Source of the DNA: Clostridium sp. AF27-2AA
GTDB lineage: Bacteria > Bacillota > Clostridia > Lachnospirales > Lachnospiraceae
NCBI RefSeq assembly: GCF_003478505.1
Contig: NZ_QUFI01000005.1
Coordinates: 114,167-159,573, forward strand
Length of the DNA: 45,407 nucleotides
Reading direction: 5' to 3'
Below the pieces are notes generated by a model, which was given only the letters and a program-made list of their open reading frames with translations, made no database searches and was not told the origin of the DNA. The position numbers and the translations under genes are program-made. This document shows positions 1 to 8,788 of the stretch, one piece after another (position 1 is the first letter of the stretch; each line of letters opens with the position of its first letter).

Positions 1-144
1 AACCAGAATGGCGAACAGTCTTACCAGAACCGCCAGAATCAGAATGGCGAACAGACTTATCAGAACCGCCAGGCCCAAAATGGGGAACAGCCTTACCAGA
101 ACCGCCAGAACCAGAATAATGAGCAGCCGGCATATCAGAATAAT
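1..144 (+). repeat. 36-bp tandem repeat encoding the Q/N-rich N-terminal region of Rho
   Basis: Four consecutive 36-base units (1-36, 37-72, 73-108, 109-144) are read in the rho frame. The first three encode near-identical 12-residue units of the form xQNGEQxYQNRQ, and the fourth is degenerate. The array runs off the left edge of the window, so its full length is unknown. Low-complexity asparagine/glutamine tracts between the start and the RNA-binding domain occur in some clostridial Rho proteins. Confidence 0.9.
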
Positions 145-1311
145 CGGGACGAGGTCGCTGAGAAATCCCAGGAAGAGATGGACAGTGGTGTACCGGCAAG
201 CGGCATCCTGGAAGTGATGCCGGACGGCTTTGGTTTCATTCGCTGTGAGAACTTTCTTCCGGGAGAGAATGACGTGTATGTGTCCCCGACCCAGATCCGC
301 CGTTTCAACTTAAAGACTGGTGATATCATCAATGGAAACCGCCGTGTGAAGACCTCCAATGAAAAGTTCGCGGCTCTTTTATATATCAAAAACGTGAATG
401 GTTATCCGGTCAGCGCGCTGGAACGCCGTCCGAATTTTGAGGATCTGACCCCGATTTTCCCGAACAGCCGCCTCCATATGGAGACCCAGGGCAAGAGCAG
501 CACCGCCATGCGGGTTCTGGATCTTCTGGCACCAATCGGTAAGGGCCAGCGAGGCATGATCGTATCTCCGCCGAAGGCCGGTAAGACTACCCTGTTAAAG
601 CAGGTGGCTCAGGCAGTCACCAACAATCATCCGGATATGCACATGATCATCCTTCTGATCGATGAGCGCCCGGAGGAGGTTACCGATATCAAAGAGTCCG
701 TAGTAGGGAACAATGTCGAGGTGATCTATTCTACCTTCGATGAGCTGCCGGAGCGCCATAAACGCGTGTCCGAGATGGTCATCGAGCGCGCGAAGCGTCT
801 GGTAGAGCATGGCAGAGATGTCATCATTCTCTTAGACAGCATCACCCGTCTGGCCCGGGCCTACAACCTGGTGGTTCCGCCGAGCGGACGTACCCTTTCC
901 GGCGGCCTGGATCCGGCGGCCCTGCACATGCCAAAGCGGTTTTTCGGCGCGGCCCGCAACATGCGGGAGGGCGGCAGCCTGACCATTCTGGCAACAGCTC
1001 TGGTGGATACCGGAAGCCGCATGGACGATGTGATCTATGAGGAGTTCAAGGGCACTGGTAACATGGAGCTGGTATTAGACCGCAAGCTTTCCGAGAAACG
1101 TATCTTCCCGGCTATCGACATCTTAAAGTCCGGCACCCGCCGCGATGACCTGCTTCTCAGCCGTGATGAGGCCGAGGCAGTGGATATTGTCCGCAAGGCA
1201 ACCAACAGCCTGAAGCCGGAGGATTCCGTGGAGCGCATCCTGGATCTGTTCGCCCAGACCCGCACCAACCGAGAGTTTGTGGAAGTGGCGAAAAAACGGC
1301 GTATGTTCTGA
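1..1311 (+). CDS. rho: Transcription termination factor Rho (5' end outside window)
   Basis: Rho is the hexameric RNA-dependent ATPase that ends transcription on untranslated RNA. The reading frame is open from base 1, so the true start lies upstream; the ATG at 178 is internal. The first ~48 visible residues are Q/N-rich repeats. They are followed by the cold-shock-type RNA-binding domain ([15 protein letters not shown], then [13 protein letters not shown]), the Walker A loop [11 protein letters not shown], the Walker B region [12 protein letters not shown], and the conserved [20 protein letters not shown] segment of the ring. The C-terminus is complete and stops at 1309-1311. The family assignment is secure; only the N-terminal length is unknown. 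rpmE follows with its own promoter, an order common in Firmicutes. Confidence 0.97.
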   Translation, partial: NQNGEQSYQNRQNQNGEQTYQNRQAQNGEQPYQNRQNQNNEQPAYQNNRDEVAEKSQEEMDSGVPASGILEVMPDGFGFIRCENFLPGENDVYVSPTQIRRFNLKTGDIINGNRRVKTSNEKFAALLYIKNVNGYPVSALERRPNFEDLTPIFPNSRLHMETQGKSSTAMRVLDLLAPIGKGQRGMIVSPPKAGKTTLLKQVAQAVTNNHPDMHMIILLIDERPEEVTDIKESVVGNNVEVIYSTFDELPERHKRVSEMVIERAKRLVEHGRDVIILLDSITRLARAYNLVVPPSGRTLSGGLDPAALHMPKRFFGAARNMREGGSLTILATALVDTGSRMDDVIYEEFKGTGNMELVLDRKLSEKRIFPAIDILKSGTRRDDLLLSRDEAEAVDIVRKATNSLKPEDSVERILDLFAQTRTNREFVEVAKKRRMF

Positions 1312-1343
1312 TGAAAAATCTTTGAAAACCTTAGAAAATATGC

Positions 1344-1372
1344 TTGCCAAGGCTATCGTTCTATGATACAAT
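1344..1372 (+). promoter_or_regulatory. Promoter of rpmE
   Basis: A near-consensus sigma-A promoter: TTGCCA at 1344-1349, a 17-base spacer, and TACAAT at 1367-1372. It lies 100 bases before the rpmE start, giving a leader of about 90 nt that contains the hairpin at 1397-1435. Confidence 0.8.
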
Positions 1373-1396
1373 TATGGAGCTGTTTATAGATGTGGC

Positions 1397-1435
1397 GTGA
1401 TTTTAACGGTACGAATGAGACCGTTAGACGATCAC
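1397..1435 (+). ncRNA. Candidate ribosomal-protein L31 leader hairpin
   Basis: A two-part stem sits in the rpmE leader. The outer pairing is GTGAT (1397-1401) with ATCAC (1431-1435). The inner pairing is TAACGGT (1404-1410) with ACCGTTA (1420-1426), closing a 9-base loop, with an internal bulge between them. There is no U-run after it, so it is not a terminator. Its position suggests an L31-binding autoregulatory leader, as known for several ribosomal protein genes. This is inferred from structure and position only. Confidence 0.5.
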
Positions 1436-1472
1436 AGTACTATATAATTGAGAAAGTGAAGAGGTGAAAATC

Positions 1473-1676
1473 ATGAGAGAAGGAATCCATCCAGCTTATT
1501 ATCAGGCTAAGGTTACCTGCAACTGCGGCAACGAGTTCGTTACCGGTTCCACCAAGGAAGAGATCCACGTAGAGGTTTGCTCTAAGTGTCATTCTTTCTA
1601 CACCGGTCAGCAGAAAGCTGCTTCTGCACGCGGTCGTATCGATAAGTTCAACAAGAAATACGGCGTTAAGGCGTAA
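1473..1676 (+). CDS. rpmE: 50S ribosomal protein L31 (zinc-binding type)
   Basis: A 67-residue ribosomal protein of the large subunit. It begins [19 protein letters not shown], typical of L31. Cys16, Cys18, Cys36 and Cys39 form the zinc-ribbon set, so this is the C+ form, in contrast to the zinc-free paralogue made under zinc shortage. The ATG at 1473 was chosen because AAGAGGTG (1459-1466) stands six bases before it; the GTG at 1464 lies inside that ribosome binding site. It has its own promoter and ends in a strong terminator, so it is probably monocistronic. Confidence 0.97.
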   Translation: MREGIHPAYYQAKVTCNCGNEFVTGSTKEEIHVEVCSKCHSFYTGQQKAASARGRIDKFNKKYGVKA

Positions 1677-1693
1677 GCATAACGAGAGCGAAG

Positions 1694-1743
1694 TAAGGTT
1701 GAGACTCAAGTGGAGACACTTTGGCTCAACCTTATTTTTCTTT
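1694..1743 (+). terminator. Rho-independent terminator after rpmE
   Basis: Ten-base perfect stem TAAGGTTGAG (1694-1703) with CTCAACCTTA (1725-1734), an inner CAAGTG/CACTTTG hairpin capped by GAGA, then TTTTTCTTT. Confidence 0.9.
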
Positions 1744-1762
1744 ATAAGGAGATATCACTCAT

Positions 1763-2776
1763 ATGAAATATTCCGGTATCGGCGGTCAGGCCGTCATTGA
1801 AGGAATTATGATGAAAAATAAAGACCAGTATGCCACGGCTGTGCGCAGGCCGGACGGCGGCATTGAGGTCAAAAAGGACACCTACGTCAGCATGACGGAA
1901 AAGGTGCCATTCTGCGGACTCCCCTTTGTACGGGGCGTCTTCAGCTTTGCGGATTCCATGATCCTCGGCATGCGGACCTTAAGCTTTTCTGCCAGCTTCT
2001 TCGAGGATGATGAAGACTCCGAGCCAGGAAAGCTGGAGCTGTGGCTGGACAAGGTCTTCGGGGAGAAAGTGGAGCAGGTGCTTATGGCGGTTGTCATGGT
2101 GTTTTCCGTGGTCATGGCCATTGGCATTTTTATGGTGCTGCCGCTGCTTATTGCGAATGCCTGTAAGCAGGTCATCCACTCCGACACCATCATGGCTATT
2201 TTAGAGGGTGTCATCCGCATCGCGATCTTTATCGCGTACATTAAACTGATTTCCCGGATGGAAGACATCCGCCGCACCTTCATGTATCACGGCGCGGAAC
2301 ACAAATGCATCAACTGTATCGAGCATGGCATGACCCTCACGGTGGACCATGTGCGGGAAAGCTCCAAGCAGCACAAGCGCTGCGGCACCAGCTTCCTCAT
2401 CATTGTCATGCTCATCAGCATTCTGTTCTTTATGGTGGTGCGGGTAGACAACGTGCTGCTTCGTATGGCAAGCCGCATCATTCTGGTGCCGGTCATTGCC
2501 GGTGTGTCTTACGAGTTTCTGCGCCTGGCAGGCCGCAGTGACAACCCGATTGTCAATTTACTCAGTAAGCCGGGGCTGTGGATGCAGAACCTGACTACCA
2601 GTGAGCCGGATAATTCCATGATCGAGGTAGCCATTGCGGCGGTGGAAGCGGTGTTTGACTGGAAAGCATACTTAAGGGAAAATTTTCCGGATACGGAAAT
2701 TCCGGAGGACCGTTCGGATGCCGCAGTTTCCGGTCCGGCACAGGACCAGGCCATCAGCCGGGAGGAAGCCAGATGA
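1763..2776 (+). CDS. DUF1385 family membrane protein (YqhQ-like)
   Basis: A 337-residue protein of the DUF1385 family, recognised by the N-terminal GGQAVIEGIMMKN, the later segment YHGAEHKCINCIEHG, and an AGVSYEFLRLAGR-like C-terminal region. Hydrophobic stretches around residues 105-135, 150-165 and 210-250 indicate an integral membrane protein. The molecular function of the family is not established. The ATG at 1763 follows AAGGAGATATC at ordinary spacing. The stop overlaps the prmC start (ATGA), so the two are translationally coupled; a DUF1385 gene next to prmC and prfA is a common arrangement in clostridia. The acidic tail after about residue 310 is poorly conserved in appearance. Confidence 0.9.
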   Translation: MKYSGIGGQAVIEGIMMKNKDQYATAVRRPDGGIEVKKDTYVSMTEKVPFCGLPFVRGVFSFADSMILGMRTLSFSASFFEDDEDSEPGKLELWLDKVFGEKVEQVLMAVVMVFSVVMAIGIFMVLPLLIANACKQVIHSDTIMAILEGVIRIAIFIAYIKLISRMEDIRRTFMYHGAEHKCINCIEHGMTLTVDHVRESSKQHKRCGTSFLIIVMLISILFFMVVRVDNVLLRMASRIILVPVIAGVSYEFLRLAGRSDNPIVNLLSKPGLWMQNLTTSEPDNSMIEVAIAAVEAVFDWKAYLRENFPDTEIPEDRSDAAVSGPAQDQAISREEAR

Positions 2777-3639
2777 CACTCTATGACCTTCTGACTGAAG
2801 GAAGCGCAGCCCTCTTACAGGCGGGGGATACCGACGGGGAGAATGACGCAAAGCTGCTTCTCTTCGAGGTATTTCATCTGGATCTGGTTCATTTCCTGAT
2901 GGACCGCCTGCGTCCCCTTTCAGAAAGTGACGCGGAAACACAGGAAAAGATGCAGACGTACCGCGGCATGATCGCAAAGCGCGCCTCCCGCATTCCGCTG
3001 CAGCAGATTTTGGGCAGTCAGGAATTCATGGGACTGGAATTTTATGTAAATGAACACGTGCTGATCCCGCGCCAGGACACCGAGACACTGGTGGAGCTGG
3101 TGCTGCAGGAGCAGCAGGGCAGAGAAAAGAAGCTTCTGGATCTCTGCACCGGATCCGGCTGTATTGCCATCAGCCTGGCGGTGAAGGGCGGCTACGAATC
3201 GGTAACGGCCACAGATTTGTCAGAGGAGGCATTGAAGGTGGCAGAGCGGAACGCGAAAACACACCAGAAAAAAATCATCTTCCGCCAGGGCGACCTGTTC
3301 TCTGCCCTGCCCCGGACCGAAGCCGGAACCTTCGACATCATCACATCCAATCCGCCCTACATTCCCACGGCAGTCATTGCCACCCTGGAACCGGAGGTGC
3401 GGGAGCACGAGCCTATGATGGCCCTGGACGGCACCGAAGACGGCCTGAGATTCTACCGGCAGATTGCCCAAGAAGCCGGAACCTGGTTAAAGCCGGGCGG
3501 AGCCATCTATCTGGAAATCGGGTATGACCAGGGCGAGGCCGTGAGCGGGCTTTTGCGGGAAGCGGGTTTTGATAAGGTAAGAGTCGTAAAAGACCTTCCG
3601 GGCAAGGACCGAGTGGTCTGCGGCGTCTGGCCGGGCTGA
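2773..3639 (+). CDS. prmC: Release factor glutamine N5-methyltransferase PrmC
   Basis: This enzyme methylates the glutamine of the GGQ motif in peptide-chain release factors, using S-adenosylmethionine. The 288 residues show the family layout: an N-terminal helical domain, the IPLQQILG...F link near 74-90, the SAM-binding motif LDLCTGSGC (122-130), and the catalytic NPPY (193-196) in TSNPPYIP. It overlaps DUF1385 by four bases. Its substrate, RF1 (prfA), is the next gene, 52 bases downstream, which supports the assignment. Confidence 0.97.
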   Translation: MTLYDLLTEGSAALLQAGDTDGENDAKLLLFEVFHLDLVHFLMDRLRPLSESDAETQEKMQTYRGMIAKRASRIPLQQILGSQEFMGLEFYVNEHVLIPRQDTETLVELVLQEQQGREKKLLDLCTGSGCIAISLAVKGGYESVTATDLSEEALKVAERNAKTHQKKIIFRQGDLFSALPRTEAGTFDIITSNPPYIPTAVIATLEPEVREHEPMMALDGTEDGLRFYRQIAQEAGTWLKPGGAIYLEIGYDQGEAVSGLLREAGFDKVRVVKDLPGKDRVVCGVWPG

Positions 3640-3691
3640 TATAAATTAAGAAACCAACAGATACGAACACATATATAATAGGAGGAACCGC

Positions 3692-4765
3692 ATGTTTGAC
3701 AGATTAGATGACATCCTCATCCATTACGAGGAGATCATGCAGGAATTAGGCGAGCCGAACGTAACCGAAAACCAGGACCGTTTCCGCAAGCTCATGAAGG
3801 AGCAGGCTGACCTGGCACCGTTAGTAGAGGCGTACAAGGCTTACAAGCAGGCAAAGCAGGACATCGAAGACAGCCTGGCACTTCTGGAAGAGGAGAGCGA
3901 CGAGGAGATGCGCGAGCTTGCCAAAGAGGAACTTTCCGATGCCAAGAAGCGCGTGGAGGAGCTGGAGCAGGAACTGAAGATCCTGTTGCTGCCGAAAGAC
4001 CCGAACGATGATAAGAATATCATCCTGGAGATCCGCGCAGGTGCAGGCGGCGATGAGGCAGCCCTGTTCGCGGCAGAGCTTTACCGTATGTACGTAAACT
4101 ACGCAGAGAGCCAGCACTGGAAGGTAGAGATCATCTCTTTAAGTGAGAACGGCATCGGAGGTTTCAAAGAGGTACAGGCCATGATCACCGGTAAGGGCGC
4201 ATACTCCAAGATGAAGTACGAGTCCGGCGTACACCGCGTACAGCGTGTACCGGAGACCGAGTCCGGCGGCCGTATCCACACCTCCACCGCAACCGTAGCA
4301 GTGATGCCGGAGGCAGAAGAGGTCGATGTTCAGATCGACATGAACGACTGCCGTATCGATGTTATGCGTGCGTCCGGTAACGGCGGACAGTGTGTCAACA
4401 CCACCGACTCCGCGGTACGTCTGACCCATATTCCGACCGGCATCGTCATCTACAGCCAGACCGAGAAATCCCAGCTGCAGAACAAGGAGAAGGCGTTCCG
4501 CCTCCTGCGTTCCAAGCTGTATGATCTGGAGCTGGAGAAGAAGCAGAACGCGGAGGCAGCAGAGCGCCGCAGCCAGATCGGTACCGGTGACCGCTCCGAG
4601 AAGATCCGTACCTACAACTTCCCGCAGGGCCGTGTGACAGACCATCGCATCAACCTGACCCTTTACAAATTAGATAAGATCATGAATGGTGATATCCAGG
4701 AAATCCTGGATGCCTGCATTGCGGCCGATCAGGCAGCAAAGCTGGCAAAGATGAACGAAGTGTAG
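3692..4765 (+). CDS. prfA: Peptide chain release factor 1
   Basis: RF1 reads UAA and UAG stop codons and triggers peptidyl-tRNA hydrolysis. The 357 residues include the tripeptide reading motif as PET (187-189) in QRVPETES, and the catalytic GGQ at 231-233 in [15 protein letters not shown]. The length and the long N-terminal helical domain fit RF1; RF2 would carry SPF and a programmed frameshift. AGGAGG stands just before the ATG at 3692. A strong terminator follows. Confidence 0.98.
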   Translation: MFDRLDDILIHYEEIMQELGEPNVTENQDRFRKLMKEQADLAPLVEAYKAYKQAKQDIEDSLALLEEESDEEMRELAKEELSDAKKRVEELEQELKILLLPKDPNDDKNIILEIRAGAGGDEAALFAAELYRMYVNYAESQHWKVEIISLSENGIGGFKEVQAMITGKGAYSKMKYESGVHRVQRVPETESGGRIHTSTATVAVMPEAEEVDVQIDMNDCRIDVMRASGNGGQCVNTTDSAVRLTHIPTGIVIYSQTEKSQLQNKEKAFRLLRSKLYDLELEKKQNAEAAERRSQIGTGDRSEKIRTYNFPQGRVTDHRINLTLYKLDKIMNGDIQEILDACIAADQAAKLAKMNEV

Positions 4766-4784
4766 GAATCATCAGGACGATTGA

Positions 4785-4825
4785 AAAAAGCTGGATTTAA
4801 TCAAAGGTATTAAATCTGGCTTTTT
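4785..4825 (+). terminator. Terminator after prfA
   Basis: A 17-base stem (4785-4801 with 4809-4825) including two G-U pairs and a 7-base loop. The right arm itself ends in TTTTT. It separates prfA from the sortase gene. Confidence 0.88.
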
Positions 4826-4845
4826 ACAAAATGGAGGATTTTATG

Positions 4846-5718
4846 ATGGAACACGAGAATAAAAACAGAAATTCAAACGGCCTTCTCAGACGCATTGTCA
4901 TTGCTGTCCTTCTGGTCATCATGATCGGCAGCGCTCTCAGCCTGGTAAAGGACTGGAGGGACGCCGCCGCGCAGCGCCGGCTGGAGGAGAGCCTGGCTGA
5001 GGCGGCAAAGCAGACGGAGACCGAACCGCCGGAAACAGAGAAAGAGACGGAAGCCGAGACCGAGGCGCCATATGTCTCACCCATTGATTTTACACCGCTT
5101 CTGGAAACGAACCCGGACACCATCGGCTGGATCCGTGTGCCGGACACTAAGATCGATTATCCCATCGTCCAGTCCCCGGATAACCAGTATTACCTCCACA
5201 AGGATTTTGAGGGCAAAGACAGCGTGTATGGCGCCATCTACCTGGATGCCGACAGCAAGTCGGACTTCAGCGGCTGGAACAACCCAATTTACGGCCACCA
5301 CATGAAGGACGGCTCCATGTTCAAGGATGTGGTAAAGTTCAAGGATCAGGCTTTCTTTGAAAGCCACCGGTACTTTGAAATCTACACCCCGGAGCGCACC
5401 ATCCATTTAAAGACATTAGGCTGCTACTACAGTGACTCCAACGGCATTGTCCGCAAGACCTCTTTCAAGTCCCAGGCATCCTTTGACAAATGGGTCAGCG
5501 AGCGTCTGGCACCATGCAGCTTCGCAGAAGCTCCAACGCAGCCCTTTGATTCCATGTTTGTCCTGATCACCTGCAGCTATGAAAAAAATGATGCCCGTAC
5601 CCTGCTGTTTGCGGCAGAGGTAGATGAAGACGGAAACTTCCTCCCGGCCACCGGAAGAAATGTGCCGGATGCAGGTGCGGCTGTTGCGGAGACATCTGCG
5701 GCAGTACAGACAAATTAA
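4846..5718 (+). CDS. Class B-type sortase
   Basis: A membrane-anchored transpeptidase that joins sorted surface proteins to the cell wall. Counting from the ATG at 4846: a membrane anchor at about residues 15-34, a Glu/Thr-rich linker at 45-75, then the sortase fold. Catalytic residues are visible: His in NPIYGHHMKDGSMF (151/152), Cys243 in LITCSY and Arg251 in NDARTLLF. The FEGKDSVYGAIYLD and GHHMKDGSMF motifs favour class B. The start was chosen because GGAGG (4834-4838) lies seven bases upstream; ATG 4843 is possible, and the ATG at 4831 overlaps the ribosome binding site. No sorting-signal substrate was seen in the window, so its targets are elsewhere. Confidence 0.93.
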   Translation: MEHENKNRNSNGLLRRIVIAVLLVIMIGSALSLVKDWRDAAAQRRLEESLAEAAKQTETEPPETEKETEAETEAPYVSPIDFTPLLETNPDTIGWIRVPDTKIDYPIVQSPDNQYYLHKDFEGKDSVYGAIYLDADSKSDFSGWNNPIYGHHMKDGSMFKDVVKFKDQAFFESHRYFEIYTPERTIHLKTLGCYYSDSNGIVRKTSFKSQASFDKWVSERLAPCSFAEAPTQPFDSMFVLITCSYEKNDARTLLFAAEVDEDGNFLPATGRNVPDAGAAVAETSAAVQTN

Positions 5719-5761
5719 TAAAAAATTTCGAATTCCCGCCCGGTCTCTTACCGGCCCCAGA

Positions 5762-5790
5762 TTGCAATATCGGCGCATCTGTGGTATAGT
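5762..5790 (+). promoter_or_regulatory. Promoter of rfbABD
   Basis: TTGCAA at 5762-5767, a 17-base spacer, and TATAGT at 5785-5790. It gives a leader of about 65 nt before rfbA. Confidence 0.75.
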
Positions 5791-5819
5791 ACAAACTAGC
5801 TTAAACTGTCCGTTTGTAC
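5789..5819 (+). promoter_or_regulatory. Inverted repeat at the rfbA transcription start (candidate operator)
   Basis: GTACAAAC (5789-5796) and GTTTGTAC (5812-5819) are perfect inverted copies separated by 15 bases. They begin at the end of the -10 element and cover the expected start point. This is a position where a repressor would block transcription. An RNA hairpin role is the alternative. Confidence 0.5.
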
Positions 5820-5864
5820 AAAAGAGACCCGGGCGGTATTTTATGATTTTAAAAGGAGAAAACT

Positions 5865-6767
5865 ATGAAAGGTATCATTCTGGCAGGCGGCTCAGGCACC
5901 CGTCTGTATCCGCTGACAAAGGTAACATCCAAGCAGTTGCTTCCGATTTATGATAAGCCTATGATCTACTATCCGCTGTCCGTTCTTATGAACGCCGGCA
6001 TCCGGGAGATCCTGATCATCTCTACTCCGGTAGACACGCCGCGATTTGAGGCGCTTCTGGGAGACGGCCATCAGTTTGGCGTGGAGCTGTCCTATGCGGT
6101 ACAGCCGAGCCCGGACGGACTGGCACAGGCCTTTATCATCGGCGAGGAGTTCATCGGCGGAGAGCCGGTTGCCATGGTACTGGGCGACAACATCTTCCAC
6201 GGCCAGGGCTTAAAGAAGCGCCTGCGCGCGGCAGCTGCCAAGGAAAAGGGCGCAACCGTATTCGGCTATTACGTAGACGATCCGGAGCGCTTCGGTATCG
6301 TAGAATTCGACGATCAGGGCAAGGCCGTTTCCATCGAGGAGAAGCCGGAGCATCCGAAGTCAAACTACTGCGTGACCGGTCTGTACTTCTACGACAACCG
6401 CGTGGTCGAGTATGCCAAGAGCTTAAAACCGTCTGCCCGCGGAGAGCTGGAGATCACGGATTTAAACCGTATTTACCTGGAAAACGGCGAGCTGGACGTA
6501 ACGCTCCTGGGCCAGGGCTTTACCTGGCTTGATACCGGAACCCATGAGTCCCTGGTGGAGGCCACCAACTTTGTAAAGACCGTAGAGACCCATCAGCACC
6601 GCAAAATCGCATGTCTGGAGGAGATTGCCTACTTAAACGGCTGGATCACGAAGGAGCAGGTTCTGGAGACCTATGAGGAGTTAAAGAAGAACCAGTACGG
6701 CCGCTACTTAAAAGATGTTCTGGACGGCAAATACATCGACAAGCTGCACGGCAACGACATGAAGTAA
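5865..6767 (+). CDS. rfbA: Glucose-1-phosphate thymidylyltransferase
   Basis: First step of dTDP-L-rhamnose synthesis: glucose-1-phosphate plus dTTP gives dTDP-glucose. The 300 residues show the nucleotide-binding signature [13 protein letters not shown] at the N-terminus, [15 protein letters not shown], the metal-binding LGDNIFHG and the [10 protein letters not shown] motif. The start at 5865 follows AAAAGGAGAAAACT. rfbB begins 20 bases downstream, forming an operon. Confidence 0.97.
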   Translation: MKGIILAGGSGTRLYPLTKVTSKQLLPIYDKPMIYYPLSVLMNAGIREILIISTPVDTPRFEALLGDGHQFGVELSYAVQPSPDGLAQAFIIGEEFIGGEPVAMVLGDNIFHGQGLKKRLRAAAAKEKGATVFGYYVDDPERFGIVEFDDQGKAVSIEEKPEHPKSNYCVTGLYFYDNRVVEYAKSLKPSARGELEITDLNRIYLENGELDVTLLGQGFTWLDTGTHESLVEATNFVKTVETHQHRKIACLEEIAYLNGWITKEQVLETYEELKKNQYGRYLKDVLDGKYIDKLHGNDMK

Positions 6768-6787
6768 AAAGAAAAGAGGAACAGACC

Positions 6788-7816
6788 ATGACTATCATCG
6801 TAACAGGCGGCGCCGGTTTCATCGGCTCCAACTTCGTTTACCATATGTTAAACAAGTATCCGGATTACCGGATCGTGTGCGTGGACTGCCTGACCTACGC
6901 AGGCAATTTATCCACCCTGGAAGAGGCATTAAAGAACCCAAACTTCCGCTTCTGCAAGATCAACATCTGCGACCGCGAAGCCATCTACAAGCTCTTTGAG
7001 GAGGAGCACCCGGATATCGTGGTAAACTTCGCAGCAGAGAGCCACGTAGACCGCTCCATCGAGAATCCGGAGATCTTCCTGGATACCAACATCAAGGGTA
7101 CCGCAGTGATGATGGATGCCTGCCGTAAGTACGGCATCAAACGTTACCATCAGGTATCCACCGATGAAGTATACGGAGACCTTCCGTTAGACCGCCCGGA
7201 CCTCTTCTTCACCGAGGAGACTCCGATCCATACCAGCAGCCCCTACAGCTCCTCCAAGGCAGGCGCTGATCTCCTGGTGCAGGCATACCACAGAACCTAC
7301 GGTCTGCCGGTCACCATCAGCCGCTGTTCCAACAACTACGGTCCGTACCACTTCCCGGAGAAGCTGATCCCGCTTATGATCGCAAACGCGCTGGCAGACA
7401 AGCCGCTTCCGGTGTACGGCGAGGGCTTAAATGTCCGCGACTGGCTGTATGTAGAGGACCACTGCAAGGCCATCGACCTGATCATCCACAAGGGCCGTGT
7501 CGGTGAGGTTTACAACATCGGCGGCCACAACGAGATGAAGAACATCGATATCGTCAAGCTCATCTGTAAGGAGCTGGGCAAGCCGGAAAGCCTGATCACC
7601 CATGTTACCGACCGCAAGGGCCACGACATGCGTTACGCCATCGACCCGACCAAGATCCACAACGAGCTGGGCTGGCTGCCGGAGACCAAATTCGCGGACG
7701 GCATCAAGAAGACCATCAAATGGTATCTGGAGAACCGTGAGTGGTGGGAGACCATCATCTCCGGCGAGTATCAGAATTATTACGAGAAAATGTACGGAAA
7801 CCGCGAGGAAGTGTAA
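6788..7816 (+). CDS. rfbB: dTDP-glucose 4,6-dehydratase
   Basis: Converts dTDP-glucose to dTDP-4-keto-6-deoxyglucose. A 342-residue extended short-chain dehydrogenase: TGGAGFIGSNF binds NAD near the N-terminus, the catalytic region reads STDEVYGDL with Asp-Glu, and the YSSSKAGAD segment gives the YxxxK pair. The SRCSNNYGPYHFPEKLIPL block is typical of RmlB. Second gene of the rhamnose operon. Confidence 0.97.
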   Translation: MTIIVTGGAGFIGSNFVYHMLNKYPDYRIVCVDCLTYAGNLSTLEEALKNPNFRFCKINICDREAIYKLFEEEHPDIVVNFAAESHVDRSIENPEIFLDTNIKGTAVMMDACRKYGIKRYHQVSTDEVYGDLPLDRPDLFFTEETPIHTSSPYSSSKAGADLLVQAYHRTYGLPVTISRCSNNYGPYHFPEKLIPLMIANALADKPLPVYGEGLNVRDWLYVEDHCKAIDLIIHKGRVGEVYNIGGHNEMKNIDIVKLICKELGKPESLITHVTDRKGHDMRYAIDPTKIHNELGWLPETKFADGIKKTIKWYLENREWWETIISGEYQNYYEKMYGNREEV

Positions 7817-7865
7817 GCCTGCGAAACCGTCATTGAAAAACTGTGAAACAGAAAGAGGAAACAGC

Positions 7866-8711
7866 ATGAAGGTTCTGGTAACAGGAGCAAAAGGCCAGCT
7901 TGGAACTGACCTGATGAATGAACTGGAAAAACGCGGCATCGAGGGCATCGGCGTAGATGTCCAGGAAATGGACATCACCGACGCGGAAGCCTGCCGCCGT
8001 GTCATTAAACATTCCGGCGCAGACGCAGTCATCCACTGTGCCGCATATACTGCAGTAGACGCAGCTGAGGATAACGCAGACCTCTGCCGCCGTATCAATG
8101 GCGAGGGCACGCGCAACGTGGCACAGGCCTGCAAAGAGGCAGATACGAAGCTTATGTACATCAGCACAGACTATGTGTTTGACGGCCAGGGCACCCGCCC
8201 GTGGGAGCCGGACGACGAGCGTCATCCGTTAAATGTATACGGTCAGACCAAGTACGAGGGAGAGCTGGCAGTAGAAGAGTTGTCCGACAAATACTTTATC
8301 GTACGAATTGCCTGGGTATTCGGCGTGGCAGGAAAGAACTTTATTAAGACTATGCTGCGCCTTGGCAAAGAGCGCGGGGCAGTCAGCGTGGTAGATGACC
8401 AGATTGGTTCCCCGACCTACACCTACGACCTGGCAAGACTTCTGGTCGACATGATCCAGACCGACAAGTACGGCCGTTATCATGCCACCAACGAGGGTCT
8501 GTGCAGCTGGTACGAGTTCGCAAAAGAGATTTTCCGCCAGGCAGGCATGGATGTGCCGGTCACCCCGGTCAGCAGTGACGCGTTTCCGGCCAAGGCAACC
8601 CGTCCGTCCAACAGCCGTTTGAATAAAGACAAACTCAGCGAGAACGGATTTGAGCGCCTTCCGGCATGGCAGGACGCGCTGGGCCGCTTCTTAAAAGAAA
8701 TCGAATATTAA
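7866..8711 (+). CDS. rfbD: dTDP-4-dehydrorhamnose reductase
   Basis: Last step of dTDP-L-rhamnose synthesis, reducing the 4-keto group. The 281-residue protein begins MKVLVTGAKGQLGTDL, the RmlD NAD(P)-binding start, and contains STDYVFDGQG and YGQTKYEGE (the YxxxK pair). The frame is open back to 7602, but that part only overlaps rfbB. The ATG at 7866 has GAGGAA just upstream and starts at the expected Rossmann strand. The 3,5-epimerase gene rfbC is absent from this operon. Confidence 0.96.
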   Translation: MKVLVTGAKGQLGTDLMNELEKRGIEGIGVDVQEMDITDAEACRRVIKHSGADAVIHCAAYTAVDAAEDNADLCRRINGEGTRNVAQACKEADTKLMYISTDYVFDGQGTRPWEPDDERHPLNVYGQTKYEGELAVEELSDKYFIVRIAWVFGVAGKNFIKTMLRLGKERGAVSVVDDQIGSPTYTYDLARLLVDMIQTDKYGRYHATNEGLCSWYEFAKEIFRQAGMDVPVTPVSSDAFPAKATRPSNSRLNKDKLSENGFERLPAWQDALGRFLKEIEY

Positions 8712-8722
8712 AATACAAAAGG

Positions 8723-8753
8723 TTCCCGGCGGCGCAGGTGTGCCTGCCGGGAA
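8723..8753 (+). terminator. Weak terminator-like hairpin after rfbD
   Basis: TTCCCGGC (8723-8730) pairs with GCCGGGAA (8746-8753). The following ATTTCC is a poor U-tract, so partial termination or mRNA stabilisation between rfbD and glmM is more likely than full termination. Confidence 0.45.
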
Positions 8754-8788
8754 TTTCCGGTTTAAGCCAAAATGAGGAGATTAAAATT

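Larger units (their letters stand above)
5736..5836 (+). other. Long inverted repeat flanking the rfbA promoter
   Basis: The arm CCGCCCGGTCTCTT (5736-5749) pairs with AAGAGACCCGGGCGG (5822-5836), with one bulged base. It encloses the rfbA promoter. The right arm is followed by TATTTTATGATTTT. In read-through RNA from the sortase gene this could act as a terminator; in RNA started at the internal promoter only the right arm is present. Confidence 0.55.

Noticed and set aside
8..217. Open frame with [21 protein letters not shown] repeats at the left edge
   Set aside because: It is the 36-bp rho repeat read in another frame; the rho frame is the coding one.
3674..3679. TATAAT just before prfA as a promoter -10
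   Set aside because: It is only six to eight bases from the ribosome binding site; transcription would start after that site.
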